Shown: piece by piece, positions 53,898-64,000 of the stretch
How the letters are laid out: every line of letters begins with the position of its first letter
Numbering within the stretch: the stretch's first letter is position 1
Source of the DNA: Lithobates sylvaticus
Lineage: Eukaryota; Chordata; Amphibia; Anura; Ranidae
Length of the DNA: 64,000 nt
Assembly (NCBI GenBank): GCA_028564925.1
Contig: CM053029.1
Coordinates: forward strand, 295,407,168 to 295,471,167
Direction of reading: 5' to 3'
The notes under the pieces: model-generated
What the model saw: the letters and a program-made list of their open reading frames with translations, nothing else
Told to the model about the DNA's origin: nothing
The model's database searches: none
Translations under genes and position numbers: made by a program

Positions 53898-54670
53898 GAA
53901 ATGCTTTTGTGGTCAGCCTTGCCGTGGCAGACCTGCTGGTTGCATGTTACCCCTATCCACTGGTTCTTCTTGCAATCTTCAACCGAGGCTGGAGAATGGG
54001 CCACATTCACTGTCAACTGAGCGGCTTCTTTATGGGACTCAGCGTAATAAGCTCGGTCTTCAACATCACCGGAATTGCTGTCAACCGTTACTGCTTCATC
54101 TGCCACCACAGCTGCTATTCTCGCCTCTTCTCAAACACCAGCACTCTAATTTATGTAGGACTGGTATGGACACTGGCCCTAGCAGCCATCTTGCCAAATC
54201 TCTTTGTGGGATCATTGCGCTATGACCCACGTGTATTTTCCTGCACGTTTTCACAGTCTGTTAGTTCTTTTTACACCCTTGCCATTGTGATCTTCCATTT
54301 CTTTTTACCAATCAGCGTGGTCAGCTTTTGCTACTTTCGGATATGGATGACAGTCCTTAATATCCGCCACAGGGTCAAGCCGTCAAGGAACATTCAGGTG
54401 CAGACATGGCCATATAGTATACACAGTTTTGTTACCATGTTTGTAGTGTTTGTGTTGTTTGCAGTGTGCTGGGGACCTTTGAACATCATTGGACTCTTGG
54501 TGGCCTTGAACTCACACCTAGGAGACTCAATCCTACATTGGTTCTTTGTGGCCAGCTACTTTATGGCATATTTTAACAGTTGTCTCAATGCTGTGGTCTA
54601 TGGGGCACTGAATAAGAACTTCCGTCGAGAATACAAGAGAATCATGCTGAACATTTTCCAAATGACTTAA
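53898..54670 (+). CDS. mtnr1b: Melatonin receptor exon 2, copy 1 (TM2-TM7)
   Basis: The acceptor TTGCAG ends at 53897 and the stop is at 54668-54670, giving 257 codons with the split Gly. The product is a Gi-coupled plasma-membrane receptor for melatonin. Visible hallmarks: FVVSLAVADLLVACYPYPL (TM2), Cys in HIHCQLSGF (disulfide), MGLSVISSVFNITGIAVNRYC (TM3 with NRY in place of DRY), LPNLFVGS and YDPRVFSCTFSQ (loop 2, with ligand-site Asn and Gln), His in VIFHFFLPISVVSFCY (TM5), CWGPLN (TM6; most relatives have CWAPLN) and NSCLNAVVYG (TM7). VGSLxYDPR, LPIxVVSFCY and NFRREYKRI favour MTNR1B. The tail stops eight residues after YKRI, about 30-40 residues short of relatives. Leu at 54533-54535 replaces the usual Pro. 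Confidence 0.93.
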
Positions 54671-54723
54671 AGCTTGGTCCTGTGTTTTAGTTTTATGAAT
54701 ACACATGTGTGTGTCCAAACAGA

Positions 54724-54729
54724 AATAAA
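54724..54729 (+). promoter_or_regulatory. Poly-A signal AATAAA, copy 1
   Basis: The hexamer lies 54 bp after the stop codon of exon 2 copy 1, the only canonical signal close by. It implies a very short 3' UTR if used. Confidence 0.7.
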
Positions 54730-55365
54730 TGTTTAAATACATCTTAAAGATTGTACTTTTAGGAAGGACAGACATTTAACCTCCTCCAAGAATGTAAATA
54801 ATTTACATAGCAAGAAAAAAAAAAAAGAAGGACTTCAGGTGTACCATGAGTCTGTACCAAAAGTGGGTGGTAGTAAACCCAAAATGAAAAATGCAATATA
54901 TTGCAGCTTGCCAATCGTGTTTACTGCATTAGTCTTTTTATTTTATTTTTTCCCCTCTGTTTTCACCTGGGGATCTGGTCTGCAACACACCTCCTGTAAA
55001 AGAGTGCCTTCTGATTAACGAGCAGAGGGGGCACCTTTGGACAGCAGCATTGTGAAGCCTCGTACACACGATGCGATTGTTGGCCAACCAAGCGTCAGAT
55101 TTTTGTCAAAAGGGCATTATTATTATTAAATTATTAAGAACGGAGTATCTTTTCTCATTAGGATTTTTCAGTAGATTTCTCAATGTTGTTTTAAGAGACA
55201 AATTATTAAAGATGTTTGACTTTTAATGGGAAGGGAGGGGGATGGGGTAGAATATTTGCATTTTAGCCTTATTATAAAACTCCTGCACATTTGTTTCCTT
55301 GCATAGACTTTGCAAGAGGCAGGCCATTTAAAAGCTCCTTGGTTGCTCTTTGTATGCCCTTCCTG

Positions 55366-55789
55366 ACCACTTCAGCTCCGAAAGGTTTACCCCCCCCCCC
55401 CCCCCCCCCCACCTGCTGACCAGGCAATTTTTTTGCAATAATGCACTACGTTGCTTAAACTGACAATTGTGCGGTCGTGCGACGCTGTGCCCAAATAAAA
55501 TTAATATTCTTTTTCCCCCACAAATAGAGCTTTCTTTTGGTGGTATTTCATAACCTCTGCAGTATTTTATTATTTGCGCTATAAACAAAAAAAGACCGTC
55601 AATTTTGAAAAAAATATATATTTTTTACTTTCTGCTATAAAACACAGCCAATAAAAAAAATTCAAAAATAAAATTTTGGCATCAATTTAGGCCCCTAATC
55701 GTCTCCCGTGCGCCCCATAGCCAACAAACAGGTACGTGATTTTGTGCTTAAGGGCCGCCCTGCCACAGTATATGTACGTGGGGTGGTCC
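55366..55789. mobile_element. piggyBac-family MITE P4 in copy 1
   Basis: It opens GACCACTTCAGCTCCGAAAG, close to the CCACTTCAGCCCCG ends of P1 and P2, and closes GTACGTGGGGTGGTCC before TTAA. A poly-C run (about 55388-55410) follows the left end. The left TTAA is mutated. The same element is at 58576-59020 in copy 2. The truncated left half of P3 follows it (55794-56622). Confidence 0.65.
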
Positions 55790-56622
55790 TTAACCACTTA
55801 CGGACCGCCCGCTGTCATTATACGTCGGTACTTTGAAGAGGAATATCTTTGTTATGGCAGCAGCTAGCTACCATAACCCTGGTATCCTATTCTTGAGCGG
55901 GCGATCCACTTTCAGATAAAAGTGGTCTCTGCGGCAGATCTACCGTGAGATCATGTTTATCGGCGCTTACCGGAGCCGTCGGTAGCAGCGGAGGCGATCG
56001 GGTCCTCTGTCCTGTTAGGTATGGAGATGAGTGAGGGGAAGATGGCCCCCACCCATCCCCATAGCAGGGCGGAAGCGACGTCTAAACGTCACTTCCGCCC
56101 ATAGCTCTTAAAGAGACATTTATTTTTTATTTTTTTCAAATGACATTTAATTTACATTTTTTTTTTTTTATTATTGCATTTTAGTGTAAATATGAGATAT
56201 GAGGTCTTTTTGACTCCAGATCTCATATTTAAGAGGTCTTGTCGTGCTTTTTTTCTATTACTAGGGATGTTTACATTCCTTGCAATAGGAATAAGAATGA
56301 CACAATTTTTTTAAAAAAGAACAGTGTAAAAATAAAAGGTAAAATAAAAATAAGAAAAAAAAAAAATGTAAATGCGCCGTGCCCCGCCCCGCCGAGCTCG
56401 TGTGCAGAATCAAACGCACACGTGAGCAGCGCCCGCATATGAAAACGATGCTCAAACCATACATGTGAGGTATAGCCGCAATCATTAGAGCGAGAGCAAT
56501 AATTCTAGCCCTAGACCTCATCTGTAACTCAAAATATGCAACCTGTAGAATTTTTTAAATTTAGCCTATGGAGATTTTTAAAGGGTAAAAGTTTGTCGCC
56601 ATTCCACGAGCGGGCGCAATTT

Positions 56623-57020
56623 CGGGTACAAACATGTACAAACAAAAATGCTGTTTTTTTTTTTTTCTGCATGTGATTGGGTATTCTTCGCAAACAGAAT
56701 TTTCACCAAATCTGCCGCACTCCAATTAGTAGTATTTTTAATAATAAGTGTGTTGACTGCATACAGTAATGTATCTAACCCAAACCAACCTTACTTGACA
56801 CGTTTCACCACTTCTGTCTTGTTAACAAGTCCTCTATCCTTGTGAGCAAGCCAGGAGTGGTAAAACACACCAAGCAAGGCTGTTTTGGGGTTGGATACAT
56901 TACTGTATGCAGTCAATACACTAATTGTTAAAAATACTGCAAGAAGAGCCAATTGGAGTGCAGCTGATTTTTTTCCTATTTTCAATGAAGAGTGGAGGCG
57001 GACTGTGATTGCCGTCACCC
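56623..57020 (-). repeat. Inverted patchwork between the duplicated segments
   Basis: 56629-56706 is the inverse of 53110-53198, and 56707-57020 is the inverse of 52506-52826. The source pieces are 283 bp apart in the intron but adjoin here. The copy keeps GCGAAGAATACCCAATCACA-type and TTGACTGCATACAGTAATGT-type sequence in inverse. It ends GCCGTCACCC exactly where copy 2 begins. Confidence 0.93.
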
Positions 57021-57106
57021 GAGAATGCAATCTTTAGACTTTTAATTCAATTAGGTAGTTTTGTCCAATATACCAATTATAACTTGTTGATCTTTTTCCA
57101 TTGCAG

Positions 57107-57879
57107 GAAATGCTTTTGTGGTCAGCCTTGCCGTGGCAGACCTGCTGGTTGCATGTTACCCCTATCCACTGGTTCTTCTTGCAATCTTCAACCGAGGCTG
57201 GAGAATGGGCCACATTCACTGTCAACTGAGCGGCTTCTTTATGGGACTCAGCGTAATAAGCTCGGTCTTCAACATCACCGGAATTGCTGTCAACCGTTAC
57301 TGCTTCATCTACCACCACAGCTGCTATTCTCGCCTCTTCTCAAACACCAGCACTCTAATTTATGTAGGACTGGTATGGACACTGGCCCTAGCAGCCATCT
57401 TGCCAAATCTCTTTGTGGGATCATTGCGCTATGACCCACGTGTATTTTCCTGCACGTTTTCACAGTCTGTTAGTTCTTTTTACACCCTTGCCATTGTGAT
57501 CTTCCATTTCTTTTTACCAATCAGCGTGGTCAGCTTTTGCTACTTTTGGATATGGATGACAGTCCTTAATATCCGCCACAGGGTCAAGCCGTCAAGGAAC
57601 ATTCAGGTGCAGACATGGCCATATAGTATACACAGTTTTGTTACCATGTTTGTAGTGTTTGTGTTGTTTGCAGTGTGCTGGGGACCTTTGAACATCATTG
57701 GACTCTTGGTGGCCTTGAACTCACACCTAGGAGACTCAATCCCACATTGGTTCTTTGTGGCCAGCTACTTTATGGCATATTTTAACAGTTGTCTCAATGC
57801 TGTGGTCTATGGGGCACTGAATAAGAACTTCCGTCGAGAATACAAGAGAATCATGCTGAACATTTTCCAAATGACTTAA
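57107..57879 (+). CDS. mtnr1b: Melatonin receptor exon 2, copy 2 (alternative terminal exon)
   Basis: It has the same acceptor (ends 57106), frame, length and stop as copy 1. It has no first exon of its own, so it could only be expressed by splicing from 9128 past copy 1, or it is silent. Three bases differ from copy 1, all replacing residues: Tyr for Cys in NRYCFIC (57310-57312), Trp for Arg in CYFRIW (57547-57549), and Pro for Leu before HWFF (57742-57744). The first two hit positions conserved across melatonin receptors, at the TM3 and TM5 cytoplasmic ends. The Pro is the family's usual residue. The frame is fully open, so I call it CDS, with real doubt about use. Confidence 0.8.
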
Positions 57880-57932
57880 AGCTTGGTCCTGTGTTTTAGT
57901 TTTATGAATACACGTGTGTGTGTCCAAACAGA

Positions 57933-57938
57933 AATAAA
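57933..57938 (+). promoter_or_regulatory. Poly-A signal AATAAA, copy 2
   Basis: The same position relative to the stop as in copy 1, so each terminal exon carries its own 3' end signal. Confidence 0.7.
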
Positions 57939-58575
57939 TGTTTAAATACATCTTAAAGATTGTACTTTTAGGAAGGACAGACATGTAACCTCCTCCTCCA
58001 AGAATGTAAATAATTTACATAGCAAGAAAAAAAAAAAAGAAGGTCTTCAGGTGTACCATGAGTCTGTACCAAAAGTGGGTGGTAGTAAACCCAAAATGAA
58101 AAATGCAATATATTGCAGCTTGCCAATCGTGTTTACTGCATTAGTCTTTTTATTTTATTTTTTCCCCTCTGTTTTCACCTGGTGATCTGGTCTGCAACAC
58201 ACCTCCTGTAAAAGAGTGCCTTCTGATTAACGAGCAGAGGGGGCACCTTTGGACAGCAGCATTGTAAAGCCTCGTACACACGATGCGATTGTTGGCCAAC
58301 CAAGCGTCAGATTTTTGTCAAAAGGGCATTATTATTATTAAATTATTAAGAACGGAGTATCTTTTCTCATTAGGATTTTTCAGTAGATTTCTCAATGTTG
58401 TTTTAAGAGACAAATTATTAAAGATGTTTGACTTTTAATGGGAAGGGAGGGGGATGGGGTAGAATATTTGCATTTTAGCCTTATTATAAAACTCCTGCAC
58501 ATTTGTTTCCTTGCATAGACTTTACAAGAGGCAGGCCATTTAAAAGCTCCGTGGTTGCTCTTTGTATGCCCTTCC

Positions 58576-58600
58576 TGACCACTTCAGCTCCGAAAGGTTT

Positions 58601-58642
<42 letters not shown>

Positions 58643-59020
58643 ACCTGCTGACCAGGCAATTTTTTTGCAATAATGCACTACGTTGCTTAAACTGACAATT
58701 GTGCGGTCGTGCGACGCTGTGCCCAAATAAAATTAATATTATTTTTCCCCCACAAACAGAGCTTTCTTTTGGTGGTATTTCATAACCTCTGCAGTATTTA
58801 TTATTTGCGCTATAAACAAAAAAAGACCGTAAATTTTGAAAAAAATATATATTTTTTACTTTCTGCTATAAAACACAGCCAATAAAAAAAATTCAAAAAT
58901 AAAATGTTGGCATCAATTTAGGCCCCTAATCGTCTCCCGTGCGCCCCATAGCCAACAAACAGGTACGTGATTTTGTGCTTAAGGGCCGCCCTGCCACAGT
59001 ATATGTACGTGGGGTGGTCC
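58576..59020. mobile_element. piggyBac-family MITE P4 in copy 2
   Basis: The duplicate of 55366-55789, with the poly-C run grown to about 40 bases. It abuts P3 through a shared TTAA (59021-59024). Confidence 0.65.
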
Positions 59021-59024
59021 TTAA

Positions 59025-60548
59025 CCACTTACGGACCGCCCGCTGTCATTATACGTCGGTACTTTGAAGAGGAATATCTTTGTTATGGCAGCAGCTAGCT
59101 ACCATAACCCTGGTATCCTATTCTTGAGCGGGCGATCCACTTTCAGATAAAAGTGGTCTCTGCGGCAGATCTACCGTGAGATCATGTTTATCGGCGCTTA
59201 CCGGAGCCGTCGGTAGCAGCGGAGGCGATCGGGTCCTCTGTCCTGTTAGGTATGGAGATGAGTGAGGGGAAGATGGCCCCCACCCATCCCCATAGCAGGG
59301 CGGAAGCGACGTCTAAACGTCACTTCCGCCCATAGCTCTTAAAGAGACATTTATTTTTATTTTTTTCAAATGACATTTAATTTACATTTTTTTTTTTATT
59401 ATTGCATTTTAGTGTAAATATGAGATATGAGGTCTTTTTGACTCCAGATCTCATATTTAAGAGGTCTTGTCGTGCTTTTTTTCTATTACTAGGGATGTTT
59501 ACATTCCTTGCAATAGGAATAAAAATGACACAATTTTTTTAAAAAAGAACAGTGTAAAAATAAAAGGTAAAATAAATAAGAAAAAAAAAAAAATGTAAAT
59601 GCGCCGTGCCCCGCCCCGCCGAGCTCGTGTGCAGAATCAAACGCACACGTGAGCAGCGCCCGCATATGAAAACGATGCTCAAACCATACATGTGAGGTAT
59701 AGCCGCAATCATTAGAGCGAGAGCAATAATTCTAGCCCTAGACCTCATCTGTAACTCAAAATATGCAACCTGTAGAATTTTTTAAATTTAGCCTATGGAG
59801 ATTTTTAAAGGGTAAAAGTTTGTCGCCATTCCACGAGCGGGCGCAATTTTGAAGCGTGACATGTTGGGTATCAATTTACTCGGCGTAATTCAAAAAAGTT
59901 AATTTTTTACAAAAAAAGTGCGTTTGTAAGACCGCTACACAAATTCAGTGTGACAGAATGTATTGCAACGACTGTCATTTTATTCTCTAGGGTGTTAGAA
60001 GAAAATATATATATGTTTGGGGGTTCTAAGTAATTTTCTAGCTAAAAAATGTCTTTTTTGCGATACGGCACTGCATCGCTTTAACTGACAATTGCGCGGT
60101 CAACAAAATTTACGTCCTTTTTTCCCAGAACTAGAGCTTTCTTTTGGTGCTATTTGATCAATGGGCTAACTTTACGGTCTTATTTTTTAATTCAAAACAT
60201 TTTTTTGCGATACTGCACTGCGTTTCTTTAACTGACAATTGTGCGGTCGTGCGAAGCTGTGCCCAAATAAAATTGATGTTCTTTTTTCCCCACAAGTAGA
60301 GCTTTCTTTTGGTGGTATTTGATCACCTCTGCTTTTTTTTTTTACACACACAGATCGGTTCTCGCCCTGTCACGAGCGATCACGGGTGCCCGGCTGTCAT
60401 CACGCCCGCCAGGCACTCGCATCGGCTTCAGACACACACCGCGGGTGCGCCCCTAGTGGTCAAAAGGCGAAGCGACGTAAGGTAACGTCGATTTGCCCAG
60501 CCAAGCCAACCTGCCGCAGTAAAACTGCGGCGGCTGGTCCGGAAGTGG
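59025..60548. mobile_element. piggyBac-family MITE P3, complete, 1,524 bp
   Basis: Flanked by TTAA (59021-59024 and 60549-60552). The ends CCACTTACGGACCGCCCGC and GGCTGGTCCGGAAGTGG are inverses in their first CCACTT and GGACC motifs. The body has two or more copies of a segment with AACTGACAATTG and AGAGCTTTCTTTTGGTG (60090-60320), as in P1 and P2 left ends. No transposase is present. Confidence 0.8.
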
Positions 60549-60552
60549 TTAA

Positions 60553-61397
60553 CTTGTAAACACCAAATCTCAGAAAGAGGCTCGGTCCTTAAGTGGTTAA
60601 GCGGTTAAATACACAACCTCTATGACCAGCCCTTCACACGCCTGATATTCATTCTTTCACTGAGTGGTGGCCGATAAAGCATTTAACTGCCCCTTGCCAC
60701 CTGGAGACTCCATCTTCATGAGTAAGCTCGGGTGGGCAGTGTGAAACACATGGGAGGCATGGCCTGGCGGCAGTCTAGGCTGAGGCTGCCATTCACTATC
60801 ACACAGCAGGCTTTGACTTGCTGTGTGTCGTTCCCCGGACACCTATCACTCTCTACCATTGTTTTTAGAAATAGAATTAAATAATAGAATAAATATTAAA
60901 CTTGCTTTCTTAATGTCAAACTTGGGCTTTTTTTTCCTACAGATGCTCAATTCTGGGTTGAACTTGAGATAAGTACTCACAAATGTCATCTTCAACTGAA
61001 ATCAGAGCACGGCACAGGGGGCTTACCAGGGCTCAGCACAGGGGGCTTACCAGGGCACAACACAGGGGGCTTTCCAGGGCAGGGTACATGCGATGGCTGT
61101 ATTTGTTTCCTTTTTTAGCCAGCAAGTTTTTCAAAAGCACAACTCTCCAACGTAATGTATCAGTTTACATGGATGAGACAAAACACTTAACACTGGCGGG
61201 GTGATTAAGCTTTGATCAGCTTTTATTTATTCATGAAAAACCTTTATCCCAAAAGAAACATCTGTTTGTTATAACTGATTATATAGTGTGAGCTGCAGTT
61301 TGGCTTCAGTGTATTTAAATCTCCTAATACATTTAACACTCCTCTCCCCCCAGATTGACAATGCTGCTGTCTGTTGTGCCTCCTGTTCTCATTCATC
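60553..61397. other. Downstream flank, no gene
   Basis: A short tandem repeat with CACAGGGGGCTTACCAGGGC (about 24 bp, three to four units) lies at 61010-61082. The rest shows nothing recognised. Confidence 0.5.
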
Positions 61398-61405
61398 CAG
61401 AGTGG

Positions 61406-63927
61406 CAGAGGCGGCTCTTTAATTAGGCAAATTAGGGGGTTGCCTAAGGCCTTGCTCTAACAGGGGCCCTGCGGCAGACTAATTTGCCTAACCCGCATAC
61501 ACACCGACCATAACTTTGTGGGGAAGGTCCCTCTCCCTAAGCGGAGCTCTTCGGGTTCCTCTCTACCCCAGTAAATTGCCTGGATTGGCCAGGACCTTGC
61601 CAGACTGTCAGTGTATCTTGCTGGAGCAGAGCCAAGTGCCAGGAGAAAGATCCGGCACTTGACTCGAGTGAATTGCCCAGCACATCGGCGCTAATGCGGG
61701 GGCACCCACCCCGCAGCCATGCGGGGTGTTTGATGTCCCATGTGCTGCGATCTCAGCTTGGGGAGAGATGCTGACTAAAGCTGGCTGCAGCCGCCTCCTC
61801 CTCCTTGGCTCTGATCTCTTCCAGTATACAGACAGGAGGAGGAGCGGGGGAGGAGGAACACTGATGTGCACGATCTACTGTGCTGATCTGAGGTATGTGG
61901 TTGTTATACTGGGGAATGTTATTGTTATACTGGGACATGTGATTGCTATACTGGGGCAGGTGATTGTTATACTGGGGCAGGTGATTGTTATACTGGGGCA
62001 TATGATTGTTATACTGGGGCATGCGATTGCTATACTGGGGCATGCGATTGCTATACTGGGGCATGCGATTGCTATACTGAGGCATGGGATTGTTATACTG
62101 GGGCATGTGATTGTTATACTGGGGCATGTGATTGTTATACTGGGGCATGTGATTGCTATACTGGGGCATGTGATTGCTATGGTATACTGGGGCATGTGAT
62201 TGCTATACTGGGGCATGTGCTTGCTATACTGGGGCATGTCAGCCCATTCATTTGAATGAGCTGAAATTGTGCCAGACCACACCAAGAGTTATAAGACGCA
62301 CAGGAATGATCCCATGGTACTACTGTACCATATGATCAGGTGCAGATAAATGTATTACATTTGTGTCATTAAGCTAACTTGACACAGATCACAGCTGCAG
62401 TACATTTTGAATGCATGCAGGAAACGCACACAGAATGCTGGTTTCTTGCACTGCATGCTGGTGTGAACTGCCTTTAGTCCAGATTTGCATGGGCTCAGGA
62501 AGGTCCCACAAAAAGCGGAACATTTGGGAAGTATTGTTGATTGATTTGGATTAGACGGGGGGAGGGTTTGTGTTTGGGGGGGGGAGGATTTGTGCTGGGA
62601 AAGATGGGGGTTTTTTGCTGCTGGAAGGGAGGACTTGGAGGAGAGGATCTGTGCTAGAAGTGGGGAGAGGATTTTTGCTGGGAGGAGGAATTGGGGGGGG
62701 GGGATTTGAATAGGGGGAAGAAGAAGAAAGGGTTGTGTTGCGATGGGGGGGGGTATGGATTTGTACTAGAAGTGGGGAGGGGATTTGGGAATACATTTTG
62801 AGGAAGAAGAGATTGGGGGAGAGAGGATTTGTGGTGGGGGCATTTAAAGGGGGTGAATTGGGTGGTGAAGGATTTGTACTTGCTATACTGGGGGGGGATC
62901 TAGGATGGAGAAGAAGGGGCAATTGTGCTGGGACTGGGGATTTGGGGAGGGTTGAGGAGGATTTGTGCTGAAGGGCAGGGAAGGAGATTTGTGTTTGGAT
63001 AGGGGATTTGTTCTGGAAGGGGAAGAGAGAATCTGTGCTGGGGAGAGAGTGTACACATTAGTGCTGATTTTTCTTTTTGGACGGATGAGAGTGACGATTT
63101 TTGCTGAAAGTTGGGGGGGACTGGTTCTGGCTGGTTAGGGGTGGGGAGGTTGCTTCTTAAAACTCTCACAAAGTTTGTATACTCCGGAGTGATGTGAGCC
63201 GTGCAGCCCTTGCCTCGACCTTGCGATTGGCTCCCACATCCTTCTCACTTCCTGTTCCTGTCCTGATGGCGTATGCTGTGGGTGGTGAACTAGATGAGAG
63301 GAAAGTGGGCCAGGTTAGCAGAATAAAAAAGAAAGGTACTTGGAGAATGGTCACCCTCCCCTCTCGCATGTGCACATCAGGAGCGTACATTGGCTATTGA
63401 GAGTGGATGTTAGAGGATTTCCCAGCTACTAATATGAAGCATGTGCGAGCAGACACTAGATATAAGGTAGCTGGATCTGACACCAACTTGATGGGCACAT
63501 TTGACAGGGTACCTGAGCCTCCATCCTCCCTAGGATATAGCGCTGCCTCTACACCCTCCTGCTTATCTATTGGAACAGCACTGTACTCATTACCAGCACA
63601 GCCACCTATCCCATCCCCTACTCTATACTACAACTGAAAACTTTGTACTGCTCATCTATAAAAAAAACTCACATCACAGCTGTGATACTTCTCCTCCCCA
63701 GCAGTGGTGGGACTCTTGTCATAATCCTGCTCCCTCTCCTGCCTATCAAGCCTCCCCAGTAGTGGTGGGACTCCTGTCCTAGCCCGGACTGACCCCCAAC
63801 TCCATTGTCTCATCCGCCAATGATAACTTTTATTGGATCGCTTCAATTATTTTTTCCATTATGGGCGTGAGTGGGGCCTCATGTCTAAGTTTTGCCTAAG
63901 GCCTCACAAAGTCTAGAGCCGCCTCTG
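61406..63927. mobile_element. Non-autonomous hAT-type element, 2,522 bp, exact 8-bp TSD
   Basis: Ends CAGAGGCGGCTCT and AGAGCCGCCTCTG are perfect 13-bp inverses. CAGAGTGG stands on both sides (61398-61405 and 63928-63935), the 8-bp duplication of hAT elements. Inner subterminal TTGCCTAAGGCCTTG (61440) and TTTTGCCTAAGGCCTCAC (63890) also relate. The inside holds a 21-bp minisatellite and a G/A-rich tract with GGATTTGTGCTGG iterations (62540-63130). No transposase is seen. Confidence 0.92.
61893..62242. repeat. 21-bp minisatellite in the hAT element
   Basis: About 16 units of GTGATTGTTATACTGGGGCA and close variants. The unit is seven codons, so open frames run through it on both strands (VILGHVI; PQYNNHM). 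Confidence 0.93.
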
Positions 63928-64000
63928 CAGAGTGGCACTAATACAGGAGATGTGTTACTGGCCAAGTCACCAGATGAAAACAGAGGCTAGAAGGCCAAAG

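Larger units (their letters stand above)
53812..56622 (+). repeat. Segmental duplication, copy 1 (2,811 bp)
   Basis: It starts GAGAATGCAATC and ends GGGCGCAATTT; both borders match copy 2 (57021-59849). It holds the last 86 bp of the intron, exon 2, the 3' UTR and downstream repeats. Identity is very high, with most differences in homopolymers. Copy 1 keeps the intron as its left flank. At its right border it cuts a TTAA-type element (from 55794) that is complete in copy 2. Confidence 0.97.
57021..59849 (+). repeat. Segmental duplication, copy 2 (2,829 bp)
   Basis: Same content as 53812-56622. It is slightly longer, mainly from a longer poly-C run (about 58603-58642). Its right flank continues element P3 without a break, so copy 2 keeps the original downstream context. 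Confidence 0.97.

Noticed and set aside
53875-54225. Second reading frame (116 codons) over receptor exon 2
   Set aside because: It is a shadow of the receptor frame; the same shadow appears at the second copy.
61726-62285. Open frames rich in VILGHVI or PQYNNHM
   Set aside because: They follow directly from the 21-bp minisatellite and have no start, splice or family context.

Overview
This looks like a piece of an amphibian genome, most likely a ranoid frog. It holds a vertebrate melatonin receptor gene split by a long phase-1 intron, and it is crowded with frog-type transposons: piggyBac-like elements at TTAA sites, Tc1, Tigger/pogo, hAT, L1/Tx1-type LINEs, DIRS and Ngaro tyrosine-recombinase elements, an ERV and many foldback MITEs. 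I found no prokaryotic gene, CRISPR array, tRNA or rRNA.

The only host gene I can support is a melatonin receptor on the + strand, closest to MTNR1B by eye. Exon 1 (8926-9128) carries the N-terminus and TM1. Exon 2 (53898-54670) carries TM2 to TM7. The intron is about 44.8 kb. Exon 2 and its downstream flank were recently duplicated in tandem (53812-56622 and 57021-59849). A 398-bp inverted patchwork of upstream intron sequence joins the copies, so there are two alternative terminal exons behind one first exon. The two coding copies differ at three bases, all amino-acid changing. As written, exon 1 has no in-frame ATG beyond TM1; an ATG at 8926 with an N-glycosylation sequon is out of frame by one base, and a GGGGCCCC run lies between.

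Region by region: 1-1860 hAT transposase remnant and its repeats; 1881-2275 a mariner-type MITE; 2661-8115 a broken piggyBac-like element holding a LINE fragment and a complete Tc1 element; 8926-9128 receptor exon 1; 9568-24072 a MITE swollen by a DIRS element and by a second MITE that holds an ERV, which in turn holds a short LTR element with a large coding-like tandem repeat; 24075-28709 mostly unassigned intron with foldback MITEs; 28714-50794 a piggyBac-like element interrupted by Tigger (itself interrupted by a deleted piggyBac relative) and by a LINE (itself interrupted by an Ngaro element); 50952-53811 MITEs and the source of the inverted segment; 53812-59849 the duplicated terminal exon; 59025-60548 a piggyBac-like MITE that overlaps and runs past the end of the second copy; 61406-63927 a hAT-type element with an exact 8-bp target duplication.

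I see no undescribed molecular machine here. The most interesting points are the duplicated receptor exon with its inverted junction and replacement-only differences, the damaged receptor start, the depth of transposon nesting in one intron, and a hairpin kept in three piggyBac-family copies. All family names come from recognising motifs by eye; no database search was run.
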